A stretch of 64,000 bases of DNA, from assembly GCF_027938815.1 (NCBI RefSeq), contig NZ_CP115913.1, positions 1,646,001 through 1,710,000 on the forward strand. Reading direction: 5' to 3'. This document shows, piece after piece, positions 9,953 through 18,946 of the stretch; position 1 is the first letter of the stretch, and the number at the start of each line of letters is the position of its first letter. The position numbers and the translations under genes were made by a program. The notes under the pieces are model-generated. The model was not told the DNA's origin and did not search any database. It was given only the letters and a program-made list of their open reading frames with translations. This DNA is from Oceanirhabdus sp. W0125-5 (GTDB lineage Bacteria > Bacillota > Clostridia > Clostridiales > Clostridiaceae).

Positions 9953-10801
9953 ATGTTATGTGCTTTAATAATGGCTGGTGGAAAAGGGAGCAGGCTTAGT
10001 CCATTATCAACAGAAGCGAAACCTAAACAGTTTTTGAAGTTATTTGGTGATAGGACAATGATTCAAATGACTGTTGATAGAGTGCTGCCACTGATACCAA
10101 TTGAAAAAGTTTTTGTTGTAACTGTTAAGAAGTATGTTTCTTTAGTTGAAGAACAGCTACCTGATCTACCGAAAGAAAATATTATTATTGAGCCATATAG
10201 AAAAAATACTGCACCATGTATAGCGCTATCGGCATTTCACATAAATAAAAAATATCCTAATGCAACAATGGCTGTATTGCCAGCTGATCATCTTATTAAA
10301 GATGAAGATGAGTTTTTAAAGGTTTTAAAAAGTGCAGATAAGTTTGTTTGTGACAAAAATGAAGCAATAATAACTGTGGGAATGAAACCAGATAGACCAG
10401 AAACTGGATATGGGTATATTAACTTTGGGAATGTAGTGAAGCTTCAAGATGATCATAAGGTTAGAAAAGTTGAAAAATTTGTTGAGAAGCCTGATTTGAT
10501 TAAGGCGAAAAAGTATCTAATTGATAGAAATTATTTGTGGAATAGTGGGATGTTTATTTGGAAAACAATAAATATTCTTAAATTAACTCAGAAATATCTT
10601 GAAAATACATTTGAAGTATTAAGTGTAATTGCTGTTACTTGTGAAAATGATTATGAAACGGTACTTCAAGAAAAATATGATAATGTTGATGCTATTTCTG
10701 TAGATTATGGAATTATGGAGAAGGTTGATTCAATATTTGTTATTCCAGGAGAATTTGATTGGAATGATGTGGGGATTGAACAAGTTGTAGGTATATCATA
10801 A
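9953..10801 (+). CDS. manC: Mannose-1-phosphate guanylyltransferase, short form
   Basis: 282 residues. The N-terminal nucleotidyltransferase signature MAGGKGSRLSPLSTEAKPKQF is followed by EPYRKNTAPCIALSA, VLPADHLI, KPDRPETGYGYI, VEKFVEKP and LWNSGMFIWK, in the order seen in ManC/AlgA GDP-mannose pyrophosphorylases. It would form GDP-mannose from mannose-1-P and GTP. The protein stops shortly after FDWNDVG, where typical enzymes continue for about 60-80 more residues (the left-handed beta-helix portion), so the C-terminus is trimmed; the nucleotide-binding domain itself is complete. No phosphomannose isomerase or mutase lies nearby, so Man-1-P would have to be supplied from elsewhere. The symbol is by similarity. 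Confidence 0.8.
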   Translation: MLCALIMAGGKGSRLSPLSTEAKPKQFLKLFGDRTMIQMTVDRVLPLIPIEKVFVVTVKKYVSLVEEQLPDLPKENIIIEPYRKNTAPCIALSAFHINKKYPNATMAVLPADHLIKDEDEFLKVLKSADKFVCDKNEAIITVGMKPDRPETGYGYINFGNVVKLQDDHKVRKVEKFVEKPDLIKAKKYLIDRNYLWNSGMFIWKTINILKLTQKYLENTFEVLSVIAVTCENDYETVLQEKYDNVDAISVDYGIMEKVDSIFVIPGEFDWNDVGIEQVVGIS

Positions 10802-10835
10802 ATAATAGGTGCAGAAGTAGAATGGAGGAAGAGTA

Positions 10836-11747
10836 ATGTCAATTAGTATAATATGTCCGTTATATAAAGCGGAATCATATATAGAGAAACTACATTCAAG
10901 TATAATGAATCAAAAAAATATAGAAATATTAGAAATAAAGTATATTTTAACTGAGTGTGGGGATAAAACAGAAGAAATTTTGAACAGATTAGGGGCTTAT
11001 TACGAAAAAATTTCACCAGTTGAATTTTCGCACAGTTTAACAAGAGAACATGCGGCACTAACGTCTAAAGGAGATATTATTGTTTTTATTACTCAAGATA
11101 TTATAATAAATGATGAATTATGGTTATATAAATTAACTAAAAATATTAGAGAAGGAAATTGTCAAGCGGCATTTTCACGTCAAATATGTGATAACAATTC
11201 AATAGAAAAATATACTAGAATGAAAAATTACCCATCACAAAGTAGGGTTGTATGTAAAGAAGACATTGAAAAATTAGGTATAATGACTTTCTTCTTTTCA
11301 GATGTTGCATCAGCTATTGATAGAAAAATATTTGAAGAGTTAAATGGATACGATGGGAAAGATTTGCTAACTAATGAGGATATGTATTTTGCTCATAAAC
11401 TAATTAAAAATGGCTACAAGATTATGTATTGTGCTGAAGCTGAAGTTATTCATTCTCATCAATACACGTTTAAACAGTTGTTTAAAAGATATTTTGATCA
11501 AGGGGTATTTTTAAGACAACATAGTTATCTTGGTGATTATGGAGCAAATAGTAGTGCAATTTCACTATTAAAATATATTTTAACTCAATCTCTAAAAGAG
11601 AAAAATTATAAAGTTTTAGTTAGAGTGGTTCCAAATTTTGCAGCTAGATTTTTAGGGAATAAATTTGGTCAAAAATATGAAAAAATATCTAGGAAGAAAA
11701 TAAGAGAATTTTCTTCAAACCAGTTATACTGGGATAGAATAAACTAA
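10836..11747 (+). CDS. Glycosyltransferase family 2 (rhamnosyltransferase-like)
   Basis: 303 residues with a GT-A fold start, [20 protein letters not shown], then a region around residue 80 ([18 protein letters not shown]) that replaces the usual DxD with TQD, as in many rhamnosyltransferases. [21 protein letters not shown] matches the ED catalytic region. No strong membrane segment. It lies directly before rfbA, supporting a role in adding rhamnose to the repeat unit on the cytoplasmic side, but the acceptor is unknown. Confidence 0.82.
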   Translation: MSISIICPLYKAESYIEKLHSSIMNQKNIEILEIKYILTECGDKTEEILNRLGAYYEKISPVEFSHSLTREHAALTSKGDIIVFITQDIIINDELWLYKLTKNIREGNCQAAFSRQICDNNSIEKYTRMKNYPSQSRVVCKEDIEKLGIMTFFFSDVASAIDRKIFEELNGYDGKDLLTNEDMYFAHKLIKNGYKIMYCAEAEVIHSHQYTFKQLFKRYFDQGVFLRQHSYLGDYGANSSAISLLKYILTQSLKEKNYKVLVRVVPNFAARFLGNKFGQKYEKISRKKIREFSSNQLYWDRIN

Positions 11748-11763
11748 AGTTGGAGGTAAAAAA

Positions 11764-12672
11764 ATGAAGGGAATAATATTGGCAGGGGGAGCAGGAACTA
11801 GACTACACCCAATAACAAAATCTGTATCAAAACAAATATTACCTATTTATGATAAACCAATGATATATTATCCGATGTCAGTACTAATGTTATCGGGTAT
11901 AAGAGAAATTCTTATAATTTCTACCCCTAGGGATATTGATACTTTTAAAGAATTATTTGGAGATGGAAAGCAATTAGGATTAAGAATTGAGTATGCTATT
12001 CAAGAAGAGCCAAGAGGTCTTGCAGATGCATTTATTGTAGGAGAAGAGTTTATTGGCAATGATAGAGTTGCTCTTGTTTTAGGAGATAATATATTTTTTG
12101 GATATGGATTTACTGAAAGATTACAAAGAGCAGCGGAACGAGAGCAGGGATCTACAATATTTGGTTACCATGTTAGTAATCCAAAAGCGTTTGGTGTTGT
12201 CGAGTTTGATGAAAATAATAATGTAATATCTATAGAAGAAAAGCCAGAACATCCTAAGTCTAATTATGCTGTACCAGGATTATATTTTTATGATAATGAC
12301 GTTGTGGAAATTGCAAAAAATGTTAAACCGTCTGCTAGAGGTGAAATTGAAATAACTGCTGTAAATAATGAATATTTAAGAAGAGGTAAGCTTAAAGTTG
12401 AATTATTAGGAAGAGGAATGGCATGGCTTGATACAGGAACTCATAGAGGGCTTTTAGATGCTGCTAATTTTGTTGAAGCAGTTCAAACGAGACAGGGGTT
12501 GTATATTGCCTGTTTAGAAGAGATTGCATATAGAAAAGGATATATAGACAGAGAGCAATTATTAAGATTAGCAGAACCGTTGAAAAAGGTTGAATATGGG
12601 GAGTATTTGCTTAAAATTGCAAATGAAGAGTCAAATAGTGCATTAGATGAAGTTGCTGCAGGAATCATATAG
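11764..12672 (+). CDS. rfbA: Glucose-1-phosphate thymidylyltransferase
   Basis: 302 residues, usual length about 290. Makes dTDP-glucose from glucose-1-P and dTTP, the first step of dTDP-L-rhamnose synthesis. Motifs: [19 protein letters not shown] (nucleotide binding), [61 protein letters not shown] and [18 protein letters not shown] precedes the start by seven bases. It heads the rfbADCB block whose four enzymes complete the rhamnose pathway. The last ten residues are a low-complexity tail. Confidence 0.95.
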   Translation: MKGIILAGGAGTRLHPITKSVSKQILPIYDKPMIYYPMSVLMLSGIREILIISTPRDIDTFKELFGDGKQLGLRIEYAIQEEPRGLADAFIVGEEFIGNDRVALVLGDNIFFGYGFTERLQRAAEREQGSTIFGYHVSNPKAFGVVEFDENNNVISIEEKPEHPKSNYAVPGLYFYDNDVVEIAKNVKPSARGEIEITAVNNEYLRRGKLKVELLGRGMAWLDTGTHRGLLDAANFVEAVQTRQGLYIACLEEIAYRKGYIDREQLLRLAEPLKKVEYGEYLLKIANEESNSALDEVAAGII

Positions 12673-12730
12673 AGTATGATTATGATGATTGATACCTTAT
12701 AGAGTATCAATTAATTAAAGGAGTTTAGTT

Positions 12731-13606
12731 ATGAAAGTACTTATTACTGGATCAAATGGGCAGTTGGGAAGCCAGTTGTTGAATATAATAAAAAGAGGGA
12801 AAAGTGAACTTGGAGAGATTGACATCGCGTATAAAACTGCAGAAATAAAAGGTGTAGATGTTGAAGAATTAGATATCACGGATTTGTATCAAATTAAAAA
12901 AATTATACATGAATATAAGCCAAACATTGTAATCAATCCCGCGGCATATACCAATGTAGATGAATGCGAAGACAATCAAGAATTAGCTTTTAAAGTTAAT
13001 TCACTAGGAACAAAAAATCTAGCAAGAGTCTGTGAAGAAGTAGGTGCGAAGTTGGTTCACATATCTACTGATTATGTGTTTGAAGGAAATGGACAAGTAC
13101 CTTACAGAGAATATGATGTGCCACATCCAGTTAGTGTTTATGGTAAAACGAAATGGTTGGGTGAGGAGTATATAAAGCAGTTTTGTAACAAATATTTTAT
13201 CGTTAGAACATCATGGTTGTATGGATATAATGGAAAAAATTTTGTTAAGACTATCATGAAGTATGCAAAAGAAAAAGGTCACTTGAATGTAGTTAATGAT
13301 CAAAGAGGAAATCCAACAAATGCTGAGGATTTAGCACACCATATATTAAAAATTGCATTAACTGAAGATTATGGAGTGTATCATTGTACAGGAGAAGGAG
13401 AATGTACGTGGTATGATTTTGCATATAAAATAGTTGAGTATGCAGGGATAGAGTGTACTGTATCTCCAGTAACGTCAGACGAATTCAAACAGAAAGCTAA
13501 AAGACCATCATACTCATCTTTAGATAATATGATGCTAAGATGTGGTGTTGGAAATGAAATGAGAGAGTGGACTGAAGCTCTTAAAGAATTTATTGCAAAT
13601 ATATAA
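12731..13606 (+). CDS. rfbD: dTDP-4-dehydrorhamnose reductase
   Basis: 291 residues. NADPH-dependent last step of dTDP-L-rhamnose synthesis. It has the Rossmann motif ITGSNGQLGSQL, NPAAYTNVDECE, STDYVFEGNG, the YxxxK catalytic pair in VYGKTKWLGE, and RTSWLYGYNGKNFVKT. It follows rfbA after about 58 bases, which contain a small 8-bp hairpin (near 12689-12710), and is followed by rfbC after only 13 bases. The order A-D-C-B is a common variant in Firmicutes. Confidence 0.95.
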   Translation: MKVLITGSNGQLGSQLLNIIKRGKSELGEIDIAYKTAEIKGVDVEELDITDLYQIKKIIHEYKPNIVINPAAYTNVDECEDNQELAFKVNSLGTKNLARVCEEVGAKLVHISTDYVFEGNGQVPYREYDVPHPVSVYGKTKWLGEEYIKQFCNKYFIVRTSWLYGYNGKNFVKTIMKYAKEKGHLNVVNDQRGNPTNAEDLAHHILKIALTEDYGVYHCTGEGECTWYDFAYKIVEYAGIECTVSPVTSDEFKQKAKRPSYSSLDNMMLRCGVGNEMREWTEALKEFIANI

Positions 13607-13619
13607 AACTGGAGGAATT

Positions 13620-14192
13620 ATGGGAAAGTTTAATTTTATAGAAACTAAAATTAAAGATCTTTATATAATAGAACCTGCTGTATTTGGAGATCAAAGAGGA
13701 TATTTTATGGAAAGCTACAATAAAAAAGATTTCCATGAGGCAGGACTAACAATGGAATTTGTACAAGATAATGAATCTAAATCAAAGAAGGGGGTTCTAA
13801 GAGGACTTCATTTTCAAACAAAATGTGTACAGGGGAAATTAGTGAGAGCAACTAAAGGTGAAGTTTTTGATGTGGCAGTAGATTTAAGAAAAGGATCACC
13901 AACCTATGGGCAATGGGAAGGTGTAATTCTTTCTGAAGATAATAAAAGACAATTCTATGTTCCTGAGGGATTTGCTCATGGTTTTTTAGTTCTTTCAGAT
14001 GATGCGGTATTTAATTATAAATGTACTAACTATTATGCACCAGAGTATGATGGTGGTGTTAAGTGGGATGATTCAGAAATAGGAATAGATTGGCCTCTTG
14101 AGAAAATTGAAGAAGTCTTATTATCAGAAAAAGATAAGAATCAAAAATTATTAAAAGAACAAGAAATACCATTTGTTTATGGGGAGGAATAA
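13620..14192 (+). CDS. rfbC: dTDP-4-dehydrorhamnose 3,5-epimerase
   Basis: 190 residues from the ATG at 13620, chosen because GGAGGA ends four bases upstream; an ATG at 13593 lies inside rfbD and lacks such a site. Cupin-type epimerase motifs are clear: EPAVFGDQRGYFMESYN, FVQDNESKSKKGVLRGLHFQ (catalytic His in the LRGLHFQ stretch), KLVRATKGEVFDVAVDLR, FYVPEGFAHGFLVLSD and NYYAPEYDGGVKWDD. Acts between RfbB and RfbD on the 4-keto-6-deoxy sugar nucleotide. Confidence 0.95.
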   Translation: MGKFNFIETKIKDLYIIEPAVFGDQRGYFMESYNKKDFHEAGLTMEFVQDNESKSKKGVLRGLHFQTKCVQGKLVRATKGEVFDVAVDLRKGSPTYGQWEGVILSEDNKRQFYVPEGFAHGFLVLSDDAVFNYKCTNYYAPEYDGGVKWDDSEIGIDWPLEKIEEVLLSEKDKNQKLLKEQEIPFVYGEE

Positions 14193-14196
14193 AAAT

Positions 14197-15249
14197 ATGA
14201 AAACAATGTTAGTAACTGGAGGAGCAGGATTTATTGGCTCTAACTTTGTAAAACATATATTAGGTAAGTATGATAACTATAGATTAGTAAATCTTGATGC
14301 TCTAACATATGCAGGAAACTTAGAAAACTTAAAAGAAATTGAAGAAGGGCAGAAATATAGATTTATTAAAGGCGGTATAGCAGATAGAGAATTAGTAGAA
14401 AGAATTTTTGAAGAAGAAAATATAGATTATGTAGTAAACTTTGCAGCAGAATCACATGTAGATAGAAGTATTGAAGATCCAGAAATATTTATAAAGACTA
14501 ATGTAATGGGAACACAGGTGCTTTTAGATGTAGCAAAGAAAAATTGGGTAACTGGAAAAGATGAATTTGGATATCCAGTATATAGAGATGGAGTAAAATA
14601 TCTTCAAGTGTCTACTGATGAAGTTTATGGAACACTGGGAAAAGAGGGTATGTTTAAAGAAACAACACCACTTGCACCAAATAGTCCATATTCTGCATCA
14701 AAAGCAAGTGCAGATATGATAGTGAGGGCATATAATGAAACATTTAAGATGCCAATGAACATAACAAGATGTTCAAACAACTATGGGCCATATCAATTTC
14801 CAGAAAAGCTTATACCATTAATGATTGCTAATTGCTTAAATGAAAAAGAGCTTCCTGTGTATGGAGATGGAATGCAAATAAGAGATTGGTTACACGTAAA
14901 AGATCACTGTGTTGCGATAGATACAGTACTTCATACAGGAAAGAGTGGAGAAATATATAATGTAGGAGGAAACAATGAAAAAGCCAATATTGAAATAGTA
15001 AAGCTTATAATAAAAACTTTAGGTAAAAGTGAGCGTTTAATAAAGTATGTAAAAGACAGATTAGGTCATGATAGAAGATATGCAATAGAAAACACTAAAA
15101 TTACTACAGAGTTAGGATGGGAGCCATCTTATACATTTGAGCAAGGGATGAAAGAGACTATAGAGTGGTATTTAGAGAATCAAAAGTGGATGGATAATGT
15201 TACAAGTGGTGAATACAAAGAGTATTATGAAAAAATGTACAATAAATAG
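14197..15249 (+). CDS. rfbB: dTDP-glucose 4,6-dehydratase
   Basis: 350 residues from ATG 14197, which has GGGGAGG nine bases ahead; an upstream ATG at 14173 overlaps rfbC and is less likely. NAD-dependent short-chain dehydrogenase of the extended family: VTGGAGFIGSNFVKH, NFAAESHVDRSIEDP, STDEVYGTLG, PYSASKASADMIV (Tyr/Lys pair), TRCSNNYGPYQFPEKLIPL. The standard DE of the dehydratase active site is present in STDEVYG. Closes the four-gene rhamnose block; a 394-bp gap follows. Confidence 0.95.
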   Translation: MKTMLVTGGAGFIGSNFVKHILGKYDNYRLVNLDALTYAGNLENLKEIEEGQKYRFIKGGIADRELVERIFEEENIDYVVNFAAESHVDRSIEDPEIFIKTNVMGTQVLLDVAKKNWVTGKDEFGYPVYRDGVKYLQVSTDEVYGTLGKEGMFKETTPLAPNSPYSASKASADMIVRAYNETFKMPMNITRCSNNYGPYQFPEKLIPLMIANCLNEKELPVYGDGMQIRDWLHVKDHCVAIDTVLHTGKSGEIYNVGGNNEKANIEIVKLIIKTLGKSERLIKYVKDRLGHDRRYAIENTKITTELGWEPSYTFEQGMKETIEWYLENQKWMDNVTSGEYKEYYEKMYNK

Positions 15250-15643
15250 TTAATATATCCAACACGCATAAGATAATCAATAACTATTTTCAATGTATAG
15301 TTAAGTCTTTAAAGTATTGCATATTGAAACTGTTTTTTTTAGAATCACTTTTTTAGATAGTTTTTGAATAATTTAATTTCAGTTTTTGATATGTATTTAT
15401 GATAGAAGGAAGCATGTAGGAGTATCTGAATAATACTTCTGATTATTTTAAAGTCAAAAATAATAAGCTAGTAACCACTAGAATGTTTTATAGATATTTT
15501 TTAATGCTTTCTCACGAGGAAGCATTAAAAAATAAGTAAATAGAATTTAAAATAATAAGACCAATGTAGAATTGTTTTTAATGACAATATTATCAAATTT
15601 AAAGGTATCTTAAAAGAATATTTTTGTAAGGGAGTATTTTTGT
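15250..15643. other. 394-bp gap between rhamnose genes and the variable cassette
   Basis: No coding frame is convincing. It contains one very stable hairpin (15495-15534, listed separately) and is otherwise AT-rich. It marks the step from the conserved rhamnose genes to the more AT-rich, probably strain-specific polysaccharide genes, and probably holds the promoter for the latter, although no clear -35/-10 pair was found. Confidence 0.5.
15495..15534. repeat. Long perfect hairpin without a T-run
   Basis: TATTTTTTAATGCTT (15495-15509) is the exact reverse complement of 15520-15534; inside, CTC pairs with GAG around a two-base loop. No T-tract follows on either strand, so it is not a standard terminator. 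Confidence 0.7.
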
Positions 15644-16696
15644 ATGGCGAAAACTAAAGTGATTGCTTTTTATTTACCGCAATTCCATGAAATACCAGAA
15701 AATAATGAGTGGTGGGGGACAGGTTTTACAGAATGGACAAATGTTAGAAAAGCTAAACCTTTATTCGAAAAACATTACCAACCAAGAATTCCGTTAAATA
15801 GAAATTACTACAACTTGTTAGATGAAAAAACCCAAGAATGGCAAGCAGAGTTAGCAAAAAAATACGGTATCCATGGATTTTGTTATTATCATTATTGGTT
15901 TAATGGTAAAATGTTGTTAGAAAAGCCTATGGAAAATATGCTTAATAACAAGAATGTAGATATACCTTTTTGTATTTCATGGGCTAATGAACCATGGGCT
16001 AGAACCTGGGATGGAAAAGATAAAGAAGTATTAATGCCGCAAGTATATGGAGATAAAAATGATTGGAAAAATCATTTTGAATATTTATTGCAATTTTTTA
16101 AAGATGAAAGATATATAAAAGTAAATAATAAACCAGTTATGTTGATTTATAGGACAAATAACATTGAAAAGTGTTCAGAAATGGTTCAAACATGGAATGA
16201 TATGGCTAAAGAAAATGGGTTTGAAGGTGTGTATATAGTGGAAACTTTAAATTCATTTCAAAATAAACCTGCAATAGATAATTCTGAAGCAGTTGTAGAA
16301 TTTGAGCCAATGCTAACTATTAGACATTATTTACCAATATATAAACAGTGTTATAGATATTTAAAAAAGAAACTTAAAATATTAGATGTATTAGAATATG
16401 ATGATATATGGGAAAGAATTGTTGAAAGAGATATTGATTATGGGAAGAAAAAATATTCAGGTGCATTTGTTTCTTGGGATAATACTGCACGTAAAGGTAA
16501 AAAGGGCTTAGTTACCAGAAATTCAACCCCTGATAAATTTAAATGTTACCTAAAAAAACAGTTAGATAAAGCTGAAAGTCAGAATTCAGAGTTTGTTTTT
16601 ATAAATGCTTGGAATGAATGGGCTGAAGGTACATATCTTGAACCAGATGAAAAATGTAGTTTTGATTATTTGGAAAAAATTAAAGAGCTTACTTAA
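15644..16696 (+). CDS. WbsX-type glycan biosynthesis protein (GH99-like domain)
   Basis: 350 residues. It starts KVIAFYLPQFHEIPENNEWW, then GFTEWTNVRKAKPLF, HYQPRIPLN, YGIHGFCYYHYWFNGKMLLE, FCISWANEPWARTWDG and FINAWNEWAEGTYLEPD; this set defines the glycosyltransferase WbsX / GH99-like domain found in O-antigen and capsule loci. These proteins are thought to act on the polysaccharide, but the reaction is not established. GGGAG lies 11 bases before the ATG. It is the first gene of the AT-rich cassette. Confidence 0.88.
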   Translation: MAKTKVIAFYLPQFHEIPENNEWWGTGFTEWTNVRKAKPLFEKHYQPRIPLNRNYYNLLDEKTQEWQAELAKKYGIHGFCYYHYWFNGKMLLEKPMENMLNNKNVDIPFCISWANEPWARTWDGKDKEVLMPQVYGDKNDWKNHFEYLLQFFKDERYIKVNNKPVMLIYRTNNIEKCSEMVQTWNDMAKENGFEGVYIVETLNSFQNKPAIDNSEAVVEFEPMLTIRHYLPIYKQCYRYLKKKLKILDVLEYDDIWERIVERDIDYGKKKYSGAFVSWDNTARKGKKGLVTRNSTPDKFKCYLKKQLDKAESQNSEFVFINAWNEWAEGTYLEPDEKCSFDYLEKIKELT

Positions 16697-16714
16697 TTAA
16701 AAGAGGAAAATATT

Positions 16715-17563
16715 ATGAATATCTGTTGTGTTATCGTAACTTATAATATTGGTAAAGAAATATTAAGGACTTATCAAAGTATAGAGAAACAAGTAAATAA
16801 GGTTATATTTGTAGATAATGGATCTAATGATGCAACTGTAAGTGTTTTAAAAGAGATTTCTTACAACAATGAAAATTGTGATGTTATTTTCTGTAAAAAA
16901 AACGAGGGTATAGCAAGAGCTTTAAATATAGGTATAAAAAAAGGTATATCTTTATATAATGCAGACTTTATTTTAACATTGGACCATGACAGTATAGCTT
17001 CTGAAAATATGGTAAAGAAAATGATGGCTGTTTACGAAAGATTGAAAGATAAAGAAAATATAGCAATACTTAGCCCGGCTATATACGATATAAACAAAAA
17101 AGATTATTTAACAACTGTTAATGATAAAGAATTTCAAAACATAAAAGAACCAATACAATCAGGTTCTTTAATCAAAGCGAATATTTTTAAAGAAATAGGT
17201 TTCTATAATGAAAAGTTGTTTATATATTATGTTGACACTGATTTATGTTATAGATTATTGTTAGCAAATTACAGTTTAATACAATGTAATAAGGCAATTT
17301 TGAATCATGAAGAAGGAAAAAAAACTAGCAAAAAAGTACTTGGGAAAATTGTTTTTTACAATAATTATGGTAACAACGCGGTTTACTATAGAGCTAGAAA
17401 TAATATATATATGAGAAAAAAGTATAAAAATTACTTTGAAAGCAAAGATAGATTATTAAAAGACTTTATTAAAATTTTAATTTTTGATTCACATAAAATG
17501 AAAAAAAATAAATATCACTTATTAGGAGTTATTCACGGATTATTTGGTATTTATAAAAAATAA
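16715..17563 (+). CDS. Glycosyltransferase family 2
   Basis: 282 residues. N-terminal GT-A signature NICCVIVTYNIGKEILRTYQSI, then FVDNGSNDATVSVL, NEGIARALNIGI and the metal-binding region LTLDHDSIASENM, with YNEKLFIYYVDTDLCYRL in the acceptor part. This pattern is close to rhamnosyltransferases (RfbF/WbbL-like). It sits between the WbsX-like gene and Wzy, 18 bases from each, so it is part of one transcription unit and probably adds one sugar of the repeat. Confidence 0.85.
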   Translation: MNICCVIVTYNIGKEILRTYQSIEKQVNKVIFVDNGSNDATVSVLKEISYNNENCDVIFCKKNEGIARALNIGIKKGISLYNADFILTLDHDSIASENMVKKMMAVYERLKDKENIAILSPAIYDINKKDYLTTVNDKEFQNIKEPIQSGSLIKANIFKEIGFYNEKLFIYYVDTDLCYRLLLANYSLIQCNKAILNHEEGKKTSKKVLGKIVFYNNYGNNAVYYRARNNIYMRKKYKNYFESKDRLLKDFIKILIFDSHKMKKNKYHLLGVIHGLFGIYKK

Positions 17564-17580
17564 TAAGTGGAGGTTGGACA

Positions 17581-18831
17581 ATGTTATTACATCCGTTAAA
17601 TGTATATACTTTAAGTTTTTTGTTTACATTTCTTCTCTACATATTTGGGTGGTCAAGCCTATACCCCAAATTTTCTTGGCAACTAATTTTGTTTTTTGTT
17701 GTAACATTTATAATTAATACTATTCTTTTTACTTTTTTGAATAAGAAGAAAAAGGTATCATATTATGATATAAAATCTAGTAAAAAATATAGGATTATAA
17801 CAATAATAATATTGGCATGCTATGTAATGGAATTTATTTATGAAGGTAAAGTACCTTTTATTTCAATAATTTTGCATGAAGCATATAATTATAAATCATT
17901 TGTAGGAATACCTACTTTTCATATGATTTTAATAACTTTTAATCCATTTTTTGCAACTTTAGTGTTTCAAGCATTTTTATCTATTAGAAAAAAAGAGTAC
18001 TTATTTTTATTTTTATTAAATATATTACCAGCATTGTTGTTATTTAGTAGAGGTATGTTATTAGCTATAATACTAAATTGTATTTTTGTATATTTATTAT
18101 CTTTAAGCAAATTTAAATTAAATAAAGCCAAAATTACAGGAATAATATTAACTTTTATTTGCTCATTAATTATCTTGTATTTTTTTGGAGTTTTAGGAAA
18201 TATTAGGATTGCGCAACAAATTGGATCGGAAAAGAAAGTGAATAAAACAATTATTTTGGATGTTGGTGAAGCCACTGAAAAATTTAGAAATAGTAGTATT
18301 CCAAAAGAATATTTTTGGGCATATTTATATGCTTCTTCTCCGCTAGCTAATTTGCAAAATACTATTAATTCTGTTGATAAGAATTTTGAATTTAAAGAAG
18401 TACCTGAATTTATAAAATCTGAACTTATATGGGATTTTATAAGTAAAAGAATTGGTAAAAGTAATGTGAAGTATAATCCAGTATTAATAACACCTCACTT
18501 AACAGTTTCTTCAGTATATATTGGACCATACCTAAGATTAGGATGGACTGGAATGTATATTATGTATATTTTTACAGCTTTAATGATTTTAATTTATATT
18601 TTAGCATTAAGTAAGTATAATAAATATTATGTCACAGGGATATGTATACTTAATACATTATTAGTTTTAAATTTATTCTCAAATATGTTTGTATATAGTG
18701 CTATAAGTTTTCAATTAGCTTACCCATTATTTTTAGGAGTTTTTGAAAAGTTATATAAAAGCAATAAATTTAATAAATATAAAAGTTACATAAAAAATTA
18801 TACTGATGGCTTTAGAAAAATTAAAATATAA
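17581..18831 (+). CDS. O-antigen/oligosaccharide repeat-unit polymerase (Wzy-like)
   Basis: 416 residues with about ten to twelve hydrophobic segments and a large extracytoplasmic stretch around residues 205-310. Such sequences are poorly conserved; the call rests on topology, on LLLFSRGMLLAIILN and LTVSSVYIGPYLRLGWTGMYIMY (a typical late-loop motif), and on position directly before a Wzx-type flippase. It would polymerise lipid-linked repeat units at the outer face of the membrane. GGAGG lies nine bases before the ATG. Confidence 0.72.
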   Translation: MLLHPLNVYTLSFLFTFLLYIFGWSSLYPKFSWQLILFFVVTFIINTILFTFLNKKKKVSYYDIKSSKKYRIITIIILACYVMEFIYEGKVPFISIILHEAYNYKSFVGIPTFHMILITFNPFFATLVFQAFLSIRKKEYLFLFLLNILPALLLFSRGMLLAIILNCIFVYLLSLSKFKLNKAKITGIILTFICSLIILYFFGVLGNIRIAQQIGSEKKVNKTIILDVGEATEKFRNSSIPKEYFWAYLYASSPLANLQNTINSVDKNFEFKEVPEFIKSELIWDFISKRIGKSNVKYNPVLITPHLTVSSVYIGPYLRLGWTGMYIMYIFTALMILIYILALSKYNKYYVTGICILNTLLVLNLFSNMFVYSAISFQLAYPLFLGVFEKLYKSNKFNKYKSYIKNYTDGFRKIKI

Positions 18832-18946
18832 AAGTTATAGTAGTAAATATAAATAGTTAAAAGACTGAGATTTAATATTATTGTTTATAAATATATTATA
18901 ATATATCAATTTAATATATTTATTTCTTACAAAATTAAAAATAGGA

